NCBI RefSeq assembly: GCF_964355755.1
Contig: NC_092673.1
Span: forward strand, 14,139,001-14,203,000
Origin: Antedon mediterranea
Lineage: Eukaryota > Echinodermata > Crinoidea > Comatulida > Antedonidae
Direction: 5' to 3'
Length of the DNA: 64,000 nucleotides
Shown here: one piece after another, positions 1 to 11,760 of the stretch
How positions within the stretch are numbered: the stretch's first letter is position 1
Layout of the letters: every line of letters begins with the position of its first letter
Translations under genes and position numbers: made by a program
The notes under the pieces: model-generated
What the model saw: the letters and a program-made list of their open reading frames with translations, nothing else
The model's database searches: none
What the model was told of the DNA's origin: nothing

Positions 1-1
1 C

Positions 2-244
2 CCAGATCCGTATATTGTAAGTTGGAGAAAAGGAAATGCTATAATTGCAGATAGGAATGGTATAAAAATTAGAAGGAACATTTCTCATTTCAAGAAAATA
101 AACATTTTTAATGATTATGAGTCAGACGTCGATGATGATGTAGTAGAAAGACCCCAAGATGTAAATGATCAACAAGAACCAAGACGACCGCAAAGGAATC
201 GACGAATGCCCGCAAGATATAATGATTTTGTGTTGGACCAATAA
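2..244 (+). CDS. C-terminal end of Ty3/gypsy retrotransposon pol (cut by window edge)
   Basis: An 80-codon open frame enters from the left window edge and stops at TAA 242-244. It reads PYIVSWRKGN, then RRNISHFKKI, an acidic stretch (about residues 40-52), and a basic RRPQRNRRMPARYNDF tail. The basic stretch followed by RNISHFKK and a closing R-x-PARY-x-D motif is the usual end of Ty3/gypsy integrases, where the C-terminal region contacts DNA. The reading frame is undamaged as far as it can be seen. A polypurine tract and LTR follow about 290 bases downstream in the expected order. The 5' part of the element lies outside the window, so activity cannot be judged. Frame and motifs are seen directly; the family assignment rests on recognition. 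Confidence 0.85.
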   Translation, partial: PDPYIVSWRKGNAIIADRNGIKIRRNISHFKKINIFNDYESDVDDDVVERPQDVNDQQEPRRPQRNRRMPARYNDFVLDQ

Positions 245-530
245 GTTTGAAAATAATAGAAACAAAGGATATGAACATTGTTGAGTTGATTCACATTTTG
301 ATGAACATTTAAATTTGATTTTGAGCAAAGTTATTGATTTCGAATTATTGGATAAGAACATTGATTATATTTGTGACAAGAGACATTGATAAAAAAAATA
401 TATACACTAATATGAAGCATAACAATCAGAGTATTAATAATTAAATAAGCTAGTCAATATGATAAAAGTTAATAGTTAAAATGTTAGTTAATATTCAGTG
501 TTGTATTTGATAGTTGTAGAACTTATCTAA
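245..530. other. AT-rich 3' non-coding spacer of the gypsy element
   Basis: Between the pol stop and the polypurine tract. AT-rich, no open frame that looks coding, no repeat noticed. Confidence 0.6.
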
Positions 531-543
531 AGTAAGGAGGGAA
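531..543 (+). promoter_or_regulatory. Polypurine tract
   Basis: A run of 12 purines in 13 bases (agtaaggagggaa) directly abuts the TG of the LTR. This is the position of the plus-strand primer for reverse transcription in LTR retrotransposons. Confidence 0.8.
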
Positions 544-637
544 TGTAATGTAGTTGCCGCCCTCTAGGTAAGGGTAAGCGTGTGCAACATGGACGATGTG
601 AATAAAGTATAATATAGAAGAGTGATAAAACATTACA
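544..637 (+). repeat. 94-bp 3' LTR of a gypsy element
   Basis: It begins TGTAATGT and ends ACATTACA, a perfect 8-bp terminal inverted repeat with the canonical TG...CA ends. An AATAAA polyadenylation signal lies near 600. It starts immediately after the polypurine tract. At 94 bp it is short for an LTR. The 5' LTR is outside the window, so identity between LTRs and the target duplication cannot be tested. Confidence 0.8.
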
Positions 638-655
638 GTCATATGACCCATTTAT

Positions 656-965
656 TTTTAAATAGGTAGCCCGGTAGGCAAGGAGTAGGCAGGCATATTA
701 ATAATAGGTAGGCCTAGTAGGCTAGGCCTAAAATGAAGTACTAAAAATAAAGAGGGACTAGGACTAGTCTAGTAGTAGGCACAGGCCTAGCTAGGCTATT
801 ATTCAGAAAATAGGCTAGGCTAGTAGGCCTAGGGTAGTAGGCAGGGCTAGTTAGGCCTAGACTACTACTAGGCTAGACCTAGGCTACGTAGGCTAGCCTA
901 GCTAGTAGCTAGGCCTACCTAGCCTAGGCCAAGCCTAGATTTTCTGAACACTAGTTATAGCCTAG
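656..965. repeat. CTAG-rich low-complexity tract
   Basis: Dense overlapping TAGGCCTAG, CTAGGCTAG and TAGTAGGC words, with no fixed period and nearly strand-symmetric. Similar tracts recur at 4.9-5.5 kb, 15.5-16.0 kb and in shorter patches elsewhere. No coding potential. Confidence 0.85.
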
Positions 966-1019
966 TAGTCAGGTGGCTTAGCAATTTTAACGTTACCGGC
1001 CAGACAAAAGTACCAAAAT

Positions 1020-1480
1020 TGGCATGGAGTTTCCTTTCGACCTACCTATTGATTTTATCCGTGGAACCCACTTCATCGGTTCCGATTTTCCAATATGGCT
1101 GCCAAAATCCAAGATGGCCGGCAGAAAAAAGGAAATGCCATATATCTGGCTGTAAAACTCGTAAATCAACAAATGGGGTGTCAATTTAAGGGTTTCTGGG
1201 GTCAATGAAACAGATGCTGGCTATGCCATATTGCTCAGACCACCTATTTCCAAGATGGCGGCCAAATTTCAAAATGGCCCCCAAAAAAGGGAAATGTTGT
1301 GTATGGCACTGTAAAAATCGGAAATGAACAAATGAGATATTAATTCAGGGGTTTCTGGGGGTCACCGAAACAGATGCTGGTCAAGCCATTTTGCTCAGGT
1401 CACCCATTTCCAAAATGGCGGCCAAATTTCAAAATGGCTGCCAAAAAAACGCCAAAATTTTGTGTAGGCATATGTGGGTT
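1020..1480 (+). repeat. Tandem ~155-bp repeat, left arm of an inverted pair
   Basis: About three degenerate copies of a unit containing ccaagatggcggccaaattt, then caaaatggc, gggaaatgttgtgtat, ctgtaaaaatcgg and gaaacagatgctggtcaagc. The same unit occurs in the opposite orientation at about 3245-3560, so the two arrays bracket the pseudogene between them. Unit length is judged by eye. Confidence 0.75.
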
Positions 1481-1505
1481 AAGTTGATTTACCCTATTTG
1501 GATGA

Positions 1506-3102
1506 TCATGTGCACCGGAAAAGAGATATGCAAGGCAGATTTGCCTTGCTGCATTTGCAGACTGTACAGGCCCTTTTGCAGCCACATTTCACAAATTCTC
1601 TGCAAGCTTTAGATGCGTCTGGACCAGACAGGTTCACATGAGTTCCCAACTTTCACCCATGTTGTCCAGATGCCAGCTTGGTATACGGCCCTCCTAGTGC
1701 ATTCTGAGTAGGTGGTATCTTGTCAACAGCTTGCCGTTTCTGGCTGAACAGTTCCATCCGAGCACTGTTAACATTCATGGAGTCTCTCGATTCTTTGAAA
1801 TGATTCAGAATATAAGTGAAGATGCTCAAACGGATGTGCGGCAAGATGAAGAAAGGCATCCGTAACTTCGTCATAAGCAGTCCATGCCTGCCAAAACGAT
1901 TTCTTCCCTTTATCTCTAAACGCTGAGGTAGTATTACATCCTGACAGTGAGTGGAAAATTGGCAGGGAACGTGATTTACGTTCACCGAGATGTGCACAAA
2001 TGGCGTTGATACTGTAATGAGTGTAGTTCTTTCCAGTTCCAAATGCTATCCAGAGATCAAGATCAGCATTTATCTGAGAGAGGTCATGAAACACACCGAT
2101 AAGAACAACGACAACATCTGTATCCACAGTTCGCACCTGGATGGATTTTGCTCCATTTTCCAACCCGGTGCTTCACGTGAACCACAATCCTAGTGTCTGC
2201 TTCCTCTTGATGACAGCTGGACATTTTGAACTGCGTTCCAACATGTAACATGCTCTACAGCTGTGATATATACCGAACACTCAGGAGGGATGCTGCAATC
2301 CGCAACTTTTGATGAAAGGAATTCAAAAAGTTCTTCCTTGTTGATTGGATCACGGAGGAAGTCATTCCAGTTGCCCGGCAGTTTGGTATCACCTGATACT
2401 TTTCTACGCACACCTTTGCCTCGTTTCTCCCTGGTTCCCTCCTTAAGGCTATCTGGTCGGTATTCGTCCCACACAACACCCACTCGCTTTGTGTCACGTA
2501 GCTGACATTTCAGATGGGGTATAAACGCGTTGTCAGCATATTCTTGGAATGTTGAGACATCGCACCATCCAGAACTTTGCAGTCATATAATACAGTTGCC
2601 TCTGTGTGGTTTGATTCGATACATTGTAACAGATGACATTTGGTACCAGACAGATTAAGCTTTCCAAACTCAGACAGGAATGGAGGATACGACTGTACTT
2701 CGTGTGCAAAGAATTCACTGATATCACCATCTCTATTTTGTAAGGAAATGTATAACTGGCCGAAGAGTGCCACATTGTTTTCAAGCACCTTTACTTTCTT
2801 GCAATCCTTTGATTTGTCTTTGAGCTTTGTTGAGAGCAAGGGTAGTGAACACACGTGGACACGTGCCTCATTCGCGCAGTTACGACTATCAAGAGTTACC
2901 AACTCAGGGAAGTCTGGCAAGCTCGGGTCCAGCAGTCATCCAGCGTCTGAAGGCTAATGTGTACAGGCAGCCACCGAGAATAGTTCACATGATCTAACGC
3001 AAAGAACAATGGCACGAGTGCCTCTAATACAGAAACATAATAATAAAAATAATATTTTTGGTCAATAAATGTTTCTTGAATAACATTAACAATGGTTTGC
3101 AT
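1506..3102 (-). pseudogene. FEN1/XPG-like (PIN-type) nuclease-family gene, decayed copy 1
   Basis: Reading right to left, several frames give in order: FALDHVNYSRW (about 3000); PDFPELVTLDSRNCAN and a segment with FFAHE (2920-2690); LLQCIE; a run with KLPGNW and DFLRD (2460-2360); EEADTRIVVH (about 2190); VDTDVVVV (about 2120); FGTGKNY; a GCNTTSAF...KGKK motif (about 1935); and a Cys-rich tail with KCGCKRACTVCKC (1600-1510). This order matches a multi-copy metazoan family whose VDTD and TGCD...KGKK motifs I compare with the acidic and helix-hairpin-helix parts of FEN1/XPG nucleases; that comparison is inference. Several frameshifts break it, a block after the DHVNY motif is missing, and the expected second Asp is Asn. 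Inverted repeat arrays flank it, suggesting it was carried by a mobile element. Confidence 0.8.
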
Positions 3103-3244
3103 ATAATATATATAGTCGAGAGACTACAAAAGGCCCGATGGGCCTGTCGCTGTAGTCCCTCTTTACATTATACAAATAATAATAAACATACAATAGGAAG
3201 TCTGACAAATATGAGAATCGTAATCTCATAGTGTGCGATCATGT

Positions 3245-3560
3245 TCCAGAACTTGAACGTGGGCCATTTTAAAATTTGACCGCCATCTTGGAAATGAGTG
3301 ACCTGAGCAAAATGGATTGACCAGTAGCTGTTTCAGTAACCTCAGATACCTCTGAATTGACACCTTATTTGTTCATTTATGATTTTTACAGCCTTATATA
3401 CAATATTTCCTTTTTTTGGCACCCATTTTGAAATTTAGCCGCCATCTTGGAACTGGGTGACCTGAGCAAAATGGGTTGACCAGCATCTATTACAGTGACC
3501 TCAGAAACCCCTGAATTGACACCTCATTTGTTCATTTCTGATTTTTACAGTCTGATATAT
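3245..3560 (-). repeat. Tandem ~155-bp repeat, right arm of the inverted pair
   Basis: About two copies of the unit at 1020-1480 in reverse orientation (attttgaaatttagccgcca, gaacaaatgag read on minus, cagcatctattacagtgacc). Spacing and order agree with the left arm. No clear target duplication or matching outermost ends could be identified. Confidence 0.75.
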
Positions 3561-4446
3561 GACATTTTGACATAGCCTAATCTATGTTACAGTTAAATAA
3601 TAGGAGATCCTAGCTAGGCAATAATGACAAATATCCTTCAATTCGAACTACGACCAAAACATGATAAAACTATCAGTAGTTCAAAATACAGATAACAATT
3701 ACCTATACGATGAAAGAAGATTGATGTGATTAGTGATTGTGATCTTCTCCGATTATCTCGCTCGCCAATGGAAAACAATGGCGCCTGAATCTCAACCGGC
3801 CTCTCGCTCGCGCGCGCCGCGTGATCATGTGAAATTCATATTCATAGGTTTACCAATGTTTTTAAATCACGAAAATGAATAAGGCCTATCATAGCATAGG
3901 CCTATGTATTATTTCCCATGTAAAACTTTATTTTAAAATACAATGATCGTTATAAACACCATGGTGTTAAAATTTAACGGCACTGATAACACACCAAGTG
4001 TTAATAATATGCTATTTTAACACCTACCGTTGATAATTAAACATCACAACGTGTTAAAATACAACGCCAGTTTTTACAGTGTGCGTTTCCACCGTTCCCC
4101 TTCTTTGATTGAAAATACCTGTTGTAAGTACACGTACTTAAGAATGAAACGCTACCGACGAATTTACTGGCTCATTTATGCTGTATTACAGCCTTTATTT
4201 CTTCATTTATCTCTAACCTCTAATCTCTAGCCTCCTAGCCTCTAGCCGTAAATTACTGAAAACAAACAAGTAATAGCAATCAGCAAATACAACCTCAAAC
4301 TGAGGTAAATACAACATTAAATCTTAGGAAGAGAACAATGACGTATCTCAACCATACATGACGTAATCTATGCTTCGTCAAGCGGAACGACCGCTCAGAT
4401 GTGCACAACACACCATGACGTGCAGCTAACTGTGTGATACATGATG
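3561..4446. other. No gene seen; short AACACC/GGTGTT motif region
   Basis: AT-rich sequence. Around 3780-3830 there is a short GC-rich patch (ctcgctcgcgcgcgccgcg). From 3955 to 4085 there are repeated GTGTTAA and TTAACAC words in both orientations, a palindromic arrangement that may be a decayed MITE. No convincing coding region. Confidence 0.5.
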
Positions 4447-4452
4447 CAAATC

Positions 4453-4780
4453 TATGGGGCGCCATAAGCAGCAAAAGTGTGTAGCTGAAAAATGTATGTG
4501 TACATTTAAAATGTGTGTGTGTGTAATTGCAAAATGTATTTGTAAACCTAAAAATGTGTGTGTATTTGTAAAATGCATGTTTGTAATTGTAAAACGTAGT
4601 TGTACACTTTTAAAATGTAGTTGTACACTTTTAAAATGTAGTTGTACACTTTTAAAATGTAGTTGTAACAAGGAATGTATACTTGTAACGCTTGGTTAGA
4701 GATCTCTAATCAAGCGTGAAGACCATACCATTTCTCGAGAGGGGTATACCATGGAAAATGGCTATCTGACCGGCGGCCGG
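4453..4780 (+). repeat. Left terminal inverted repeat of the 12-kb transposon
   Basis: Starts TATGGGGCGCC. It contains GT-rich spacers and three tandem copies of a 22-bp unit (gtagttgtacacttttaaaat) at about 4609-4670, then GAGATCTC, and ends in a GC-rich patch (ccggcggccgg). It matches the right end in reverse complement with few differences. Confidence 0.9.
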
Positions 4781-4895
4781 CCGCCGATGGTATATTTATT
4801 TCCTTTTTATCGTTATAGCATTGGCGTTTTGGGAGTTTTGATTATATTGAAAAGCGACGGCGAAACACTGTTGTCGGTCGTCTACTAAATTATAT

Positions 4896-5465
4896 AATAA
4901 CTAGGCTAGGCTAGGCGTAGGCGCGGCCGGACTATACTAAATCACTAAGGGTGGTAGGTATGTATAACAATACAATATTTAGGCTAGACCTCGCGCCTAT
5001 AAATAAAGACCCAATTCCGTTATTAAAAGAAAAGAATGAAACAGCTAGCCTACTACTAGTAACGGGAGTAACTACTACCACTACTAGCCTAGCTAGGCTA
5101 TACTAGGCCTAGGCCTAGATAGAGGCCTAGCCTGTGTAGTATAGTAGAAGTAGGGCCCGGGCCTAGGCCTAGACCTAAACCTAGGCTAGGCTAGCTAGTT
5201 AGGCTAGGCCTACCTCTTGCCTACCTAGCAGGCCTATAGGCTAGGTCTTTACTAGCTAGGCATTGTTAGCTATAGTAGGCAGGCCTAGACTACTAGGCCC
5301 TAGTCCTTCTACTGCTAGCCTTCTAGGCCTATAGGCCCTAGTAGGCTAGTACTAGCCTATTATAATAAATATAGCCTCCCTGGAGACCATAGACTCGGGC
5401 CTAGTAGTAGTACTAGTAGACCTACTAAAGGCCCTAGCCTAGGCTAGCTAGCTAATAATAATTCT
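4896..5465. repeat. CTAG-rich tract inside the left end of the 12-kb transposon
   Basis: TAGGCCTAG-type low complexity similar to 656-965. A matching tract (15540-15985) sits just inside the right TIR, so the tracts are roughly symmetric in the element. Confidence 0.8.
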
Positions 5466-5528
5466 TATTTCAAATCAAATTTTAAGAATTAATTTGTACA
5501 TATTTTTATTTCAGAACAGGCATTTACC

Positions 5529-7259
5529 ATGGATTTGCTGCAAACTATCAGAGAATTACCAGGAACTTTATGCCAGGCGCAAAGAGGTCTTATATCTGAC
5601 AATATTAATGTGCTTGAAAACTGGCATCTTAGGATTGAGAAGTTAAACATTTTATTTAATATTGTTTTAAGAAGGTTACAATAGAGTGATGTTCCTCTAG
5701 ATACCATTGAACAATTTGTTATACTTTCTACTGAATTAAATTCTATTTTTGCCTCATATGATGAAAGAATAAACGGAAATCATGATCATCATAGGTGGTT
5801 TGCATCGCATCAAACTGAACAAACATCTAATGGGCGACCAAGGATTATAGTTAATAAAGAGAATATTAAAGAACTATTTGAAATATTTCATAGTTGGAAA
5901 ATTGTTGCACATCAATTAGCGATTTCTGTTGATACACTTCGAAGAAGAAGAAGATTATTATGGTTTGCCCGTTTCCCAGCCTAACTCTACTAGAAACTAC
6001 TATTCAAATATTTCAAGAGATCAGCTTTTAAATGAAGAATATTGATTTTATTGCCTGATGCTGGAGAAAAATTAATTATTGGTGGATTAAGAAGAAGGCG
6101 TATACAGTACATGTTCAGAGAAGTCTAATTCGGGATGCTATAATGGAGGTTGACCCAATCAATAGATCATTAAGGCGAACCAGATCTGTTATAAGAACAG
6201 TTTACAATGTTGCAAGTCCAAATAGTTTATGGTAAGGATTACAGTATACGGTAGATGTTTTTACTAACAATAATAAATACAGTATATTTAGCAGATTAAA
6301 AAAAAAGTATGAACTTTTTTAAGATGTGAATAATAAGTTGCCCATAATACTTATTTGCATGAATTATTGTTGAGGTACTGTACATATAATTGATAAGAAA
6401 ATATACATATGCAACATTAACAATGTACGTCAGTACAAAAATTTTATTATGCATGATTCAAGAGAGTAGCCAATTTGTTTTGTTTTACAGGCACATCGAT
6501 GGCCATCATAAGTTAATTTGCTGGAACTTTGTCATATTAGGAGGCATTGATGGATATTCACGCAAGATTGTTTATCTTAGATGTTGCACAAATAACAAAG
6601 CAGTGAGTGTTCTTCAGCTATTTCAAGAAGCTGTTGGACAGCATGGTTTACCATCACGAGTCAGATCTGATAAAGGAGGCGAGAATGTATTGGTGGCTCG
6701 CTTTATGTTAAGCAATAGAGGCTTAAATCGTGGCAGCCATATAACAGGTTCATCAGTTCACAATCAAAGAATTGAAAGGCTGTGGCTGGATGTCAAACAA
6801 ACTGTTGTTAAACAATTTCAAGGTATATTTAACTACATGGAAAATTTGGGAATTCTTGATCCCTTAAACCAGATTCATATTTATTGCCTTCATTCGGTAT
6901 TTTTAAGTCTCATTAATGATTCATTAAGAGAGATGGAAGGCAATTGGAATGACAATCCCATGAGTAGCGAACATAATCTTTCACCGAATCAACTTTGGCA
7001 TATGGGATTAAATGCTTATGCATTTACCAATCCTGAAGAATATCAAGATCTAATTCACAATGGAATTGATGAAGATGGGCCACAAGCTGTTGATGACAAC
7101 AATAATGAACAGATTGTTGTTCCATATATACAATTGCCATTAACCAACAACCAAGAACAATTTATTAAATCATATGCACTAGGTGCTAATAAAGCAGATG
7201 TTGACCAATGTATAGACATTTATGTCAATTTAGTTCATATAGTGGAAGGCATGATGTAA
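5529..7259 (+). pseudogene. DDE (rve-type) integrase/transposase of the 12-kb transposon, two exons, broken
   Basis: ATG 5529 lies just after a splice-acceptor-like ttatttcag, suggesting a 5' UTR intron. Exon 1 (to 6231) encodes a helical N-terminal region and an HTH-like basic segment (GRPRIIVNKEN then TLRRRRRLLW). It has an in-frame TAG at 5682 and frame breaks after about 5980. The intron 6232-6490 has clean GTAAGG and TTTTACAG borders and the split codon restores LW-HIDGHHK. Exon 2 (6491-7259) is open to TAA and carries the catalytic core: D of HIDG, D of RSDKGGEN and E of HNQRIERLW, with 34 residues between the second D and E, as in retroviral-type integrases. It should cut and join transposon ends in the nucleus. 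The family (integrase core-domain proteins with an [11 protein letters not shown] motif) is common in fish and invertebrates. Exon 2 looks better preserved than exon 1. Confidence 0.88.
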
Positions 7260-7506
7260 ACCCCTAAACAACCATTTAGTAACTATCTCCGATCAGTGAT
7301 AGTAAACAACCCTAGAAATTAACAAACATTGATTCTAATGAGACTTTTCACCGGTTTCCGTAGGACCACTAGAGTCTGGTTTTCTTTTTTGAAAAAATAT
7401 AATACTACTGTAGCACAAATACAACTTTGTGCAATGGGTAATTTAAATTTACTTTCTATGGACGAGAGAGTTAGTTTTTCTAATATTTATTATAATAATT
7501 GTCTCT

Positions 7507-8358
7507 GTGTATGGTAAGATATTCCAAAAGAACATTCTTTATTATTTTCAACATACTTGTAAGGCAAATTGCCTCTTACTAAACGAAAAGAAAACCAAAG
7601 AAGTAATAATTGATTTTCGAAAAAAATGTACTGCTCTGGCTCCCCTAAAAATTAATAATCAGGAAATTGAATCTGTTGAAAGCTACAAATACCTAGGTGT
7701 GACTGTTGATAACAAATTTAGCTGGGAGAAACACTGTAAAAATACTATAAAAAAAGGAAATACACGACTGTTCTTTCTCAGAAAACTGAGAAATTATGGG
7801 GTAGATAGAACTGTATTAAATTTATTTTACTCTTCGATTGTTGAGAGTGTGCTCACTTTCTGTTGTGTTGCCTGGTTCTGTGGATGTAGAACAGAAGAAA
7901 AAACCAGATTACAACGAATATTAAATAAAGTAGGTAGGATCACAGGATCTAGACATAATTTGGATGACCTTTGCAACAAAATCATAAGAAATAAGGCTAT
8001 GAAAATATGCGACGACTCAAACCACCCTTTAAAGATCAAAAAGACTAAATGTGCTGAGATCGTGCAATAGTAGGGTTATGCGATATTTTAATTCTTTTGT
8101 TCCGTATTCTATTAGACTGTTAAATGATTTTGCATAATTTTTGAAATTTTTGATGTATTGCAGCTTTTTATTTTTTATTTAGTTAATTGTAGTCTTATGT
8201 TCATACTTGTACATTGTTAAATAATATATAGTGTTTTTAAATATTGTAATTAATTTTTTTTATATGAAACGTTTTTATAAATTTTTGTACAATTTTGTGA
8301 AAAGCACTCAAAATATTTTCCTATGTGGACGAAATAAAGTTATCATCATTATCATCAT
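7507..8358 (+). pseudogene. 5'-truncated non-LTR retrotransposon fragment (RT C-terminal part)
   Basis: The open frame to 8070 contains FDFRKK-like text, SVESYKYLGVTVDNKFSW (the post-RT KYLG block), LFFLRKLR, and a VLTFCCVAWFCG block. The frame slips near 8060 and then reads RSCNSRVMRYFNSFVPYSIRLLN to a stop. A ttatcatcattatcatcata tail at about 8339-8358 looks like the simple-repeat 3' end of CR1/L2-type LINEs. The RT active site (YADD) is absent because of 5' truncation. It lies within the 12-kb transposon as a later insertion; target duplications were not identified. Confidence 0.8.
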
Positions 8359-11300
8359 ACTTGCGACAGCTCTCCAATGTTATATTAAGCAGCTTTTTTC
8401 TGTACACATGAAACATTTTAACTGTAAATAAATTTGTTGTTGTTGCTTTAATCTATTGTTTAGTTTTATTTTATATTATAATTTATATTGTTTGAGGTGT
8501 AGCATACAATTGGATAGTGCTTTGCACTCATAACAATTCTCAGGTGTTTATTTAAATAAATACAGTAACATGATTTTTAACAGTTTTTTGGTGTAAGAAC
8601 TCAAATTGTTATGATAGCTATATTAATAACGTACAGTAAACACAGAGCCTTCAAACAAAAGGTAGAGCTGAGCTCATCTAAACTCAATTGTACTGTGGCT
8701 AGAAACTTATACATAAATAAATTTATATTAACAAAATTTGAATGACATGATTTTTTTTTTAGTAAAAACTATATTTGTTGTGAATGTTACAGATTTCCCA
8801 ATGCAAAACAAATACAGAGCTGATCCAAGCTATTTAAAATCGATTGTATTTTGGCTAGATTTGCAACATGCAATTTTAACAGGCAGGGGTGGTCGTAGAG
8901 GTCTATTTTAAGGGTGTTGGCCAAGAAGAGTCCAGCCGCAAAACCACATATTTGGCCCATAGAGGAGCGATGCAAATTTTTTTTAAATTACACCACTAGA
9001 TGGCCGGAAATTAATTAATTAAATTTAATTAGCAATTATAATAAGTACAAATTATTTATTATCAAATCATAATTTTAAAAAGCTAAACAAAAAATAAGAG
9101 GCTGCTGCTATAAATATTTTGAGCAAAACGTTTAATTGTATTATTTTGAAATAAATGCTAAATAAGTCAGTAAAACCACTATAAACTGTATAAACAGTGT
9201 TGCCTAAACAACACTCCAGAAAAAAATATTGAAATTTGCAGAAAGAAGGAATTGCCCAGGCAACACCCCTGCGTCTACCCCTATTACCCACAAATTGATT
9301 TTTATTGCTTCTAAACAAATTTTCAATATATAGATGTAAAAAAAACTAGAAATTAATTTAACTTTGACGAATTATTGTTGATCATTTTTATAATTTTATG
9401 GACATTAATATTTTTAAACATGCACGTATGCGAACATACGATCGGAAAATGTTGATGTATGCCTTCGATCCTATTATACGCTTATTGTGCTGAGTTGTGT
9501 ATAATTATTATATGCCATATACATTAAGTACAGTATATACTGTATATCTATATACCGTGTAGCATTGGTGAAATTACGGACAAACATCATGTTCTAATTT
9601 TTTGGCGTTGATAACATTATCAAAATAAACTTAAATAAATAACAATATCGAAAGATAATGAATTGAGCAATAAAATATAACAATTGGAAGAAAATTTGGC
9701 ATGTAGAAGCGTGGTGCGCGCTCTTTAAAATGTGTATAACTTTGACGAAAGAGATGAAAAAAACTACTTTTTAACTTCAACTGGCCATATGATAACGTTA
9801 CAACATCCGATAGACCTATTTTTTAAATAAATTCATATCTACATTTTACAAGCTCTCATAATAAGTTATAAAAATCAAGGTCAACTTTATTTCAGAAGAG
9901 CTGCAAGGTATTCAAATATCCGTTGTAGGTGAAATTCCGTAATCAGCGTTATTTAAATTTTTAGACATGATGAAATCATCTAAATGGAAATGTTGGCAAC
10001 TCATGAGTAACATAATTGGTTGAGGTAGAATATATTAAAAATTAAAAGAAAATCGATCACAGATAAGCGAGATGCCCTCTGTTCAATATGATTGTCTAAG
10101 ATGAAACGAAAAAAATCCAATTTTTTTATTTATGTGGCCAAATGATGACATATAATTTTGTACGTCTAATATGTACATGATGCATTCATAACTCCAACTC
10201 ATTGGCTTCCACCATCAGTTTAAAAAAATTGGTAGTAAGCGTCCATTCTGAAGAGTTATATTTATATATTATAAGGCCTTATTTTTTACCGTTTTTGACA
10301 CTTTTGTGCAATTAATGTGCGCATTTTGTCATTTTTTAACCTGCTCGTATAGCGTTATTTAAAGTCGGAATAGACTCAAATTTGGTGAATGTAATTTTGA
10401 GCTTTTTAAATTTTTAACGCGCGATTTCACTATTAATTTTTATTTTATTTGCTATTCTTTTTACCCTTGACATGCAGTTTATGTATAGTGAATTTTATTG
10501 ACATGTGATTACAAGTAATATAGAGATATGATCGATAATGTGATTTCACAAAATTGCGTATAAATTACGTCACAGATGAGTGAACTTTTTGAGATAATTG
10601 TTACACAAAATAGTGTACAGAAACAATAAAAAGAAAAAAAATAACAATAAAGATTTCATACAATAATAATAGATAATCATTTTATTCTAAATGATCACCT
10701 AAAAATATAATTACACACGTACATGATTCGTATAGTATACTAATAATATTATTTGTCGCATCATCTTCCAAAATTGACCTTTGTGACATTGTTTTTGCAG
10801 CGGTATACTTTCAATAAGTTCAAACAAACAACAAAATAAGACAGACTCAAAAATACTTTTAATGCAGTGTTTAGTTGTTTCAAATACAATCACAAACTTT
10901 AAAAAGTATGCAAAACTCCATGAAGGTACCATACTATAAATACGTTATAAAATCAGTTTTTAATCTAATAACAACAAGAAGCGTGTTAAGTAAAATTTCT
11001 GTGGAATTATTTAACATACCCATAAGTGCAAAGAAATAGCTTATTATAGAGGCTGTTCTTTTATTCTAAACCAAATTTTTTTTTTAAATAGAAATGAATC
11101 CTTTGGTTTATAAGTAACCCAAACATTACCAAAGTATAGTTTATATGAATTTCAAGTATAAAAGTACAAGAAAAAAAAAATGTGGTACATGGTATTAAAT
11201 GAATGAAAGTAACAAGCATTGAAGATATTTAACATGAAATTATCTTTATACATTTAAGATGTAGTAGAAAATCAATTTCTATACATACAAATCAAGTATT

Positions 11301-11760
11301 GAAGTCTGACATAAATGAGCAATTCATAATATGATTTTTAGGGAAAAAAACTCTCAATATTATATAATTATTTAAATGTGATTTAAGAATAAAACCCTCC
11401 ATCATTAAAACATTCATGTAACTATGTTAAAACTGGTGTTCAAAATATAACTACCACTGTATGTGATAAAAATAACTTTATGATTGTGTTTCCCAACAAT
11501 AATATTAAACAAAAATTGTAAAAAAAAATGTAGCCACTAATTGCAAAATATTTTTTTTTAAATTGGAATTAAGACTTTGAATTAAGCTTGATTAAAACAA
11601 TAAAAACATATTAACAATAACAAAACTGAATGTCATTATTGTATTAAACATGTTAGCACTTAATTACTAACATTTTAAAGCTATCATTGCTACAATAAAA
11701 ACTAAATTGTCTAAAGTCTGAATGCTCAAGCATTCAAAGAAACATAACAATTGAATAAGA
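8359..11760. other. Long AT-rich stretch without recognisable genes
   Basis: Interior of the 12-kb transposon. AT-rich with many poly-A/T runs. Short open frames here resemble nothing I know and lack coding character. This may be the original spacer between the two convergent genes, or contain old insertions. Confidence 0.5.

Noticed and set aside
4454-4699. Open frames on both strands (also 16291-16479) with repeated short peptide units
   Set aside because: They come from translating the 22-bp tandem units and GT-rich spacers of the TIRs.
10711-10932. 73-codon minus-strand open frame in the AT-rich interior of the 12-kb transposon
   Set aside because: No motif, AT-driven composition, no splice context.
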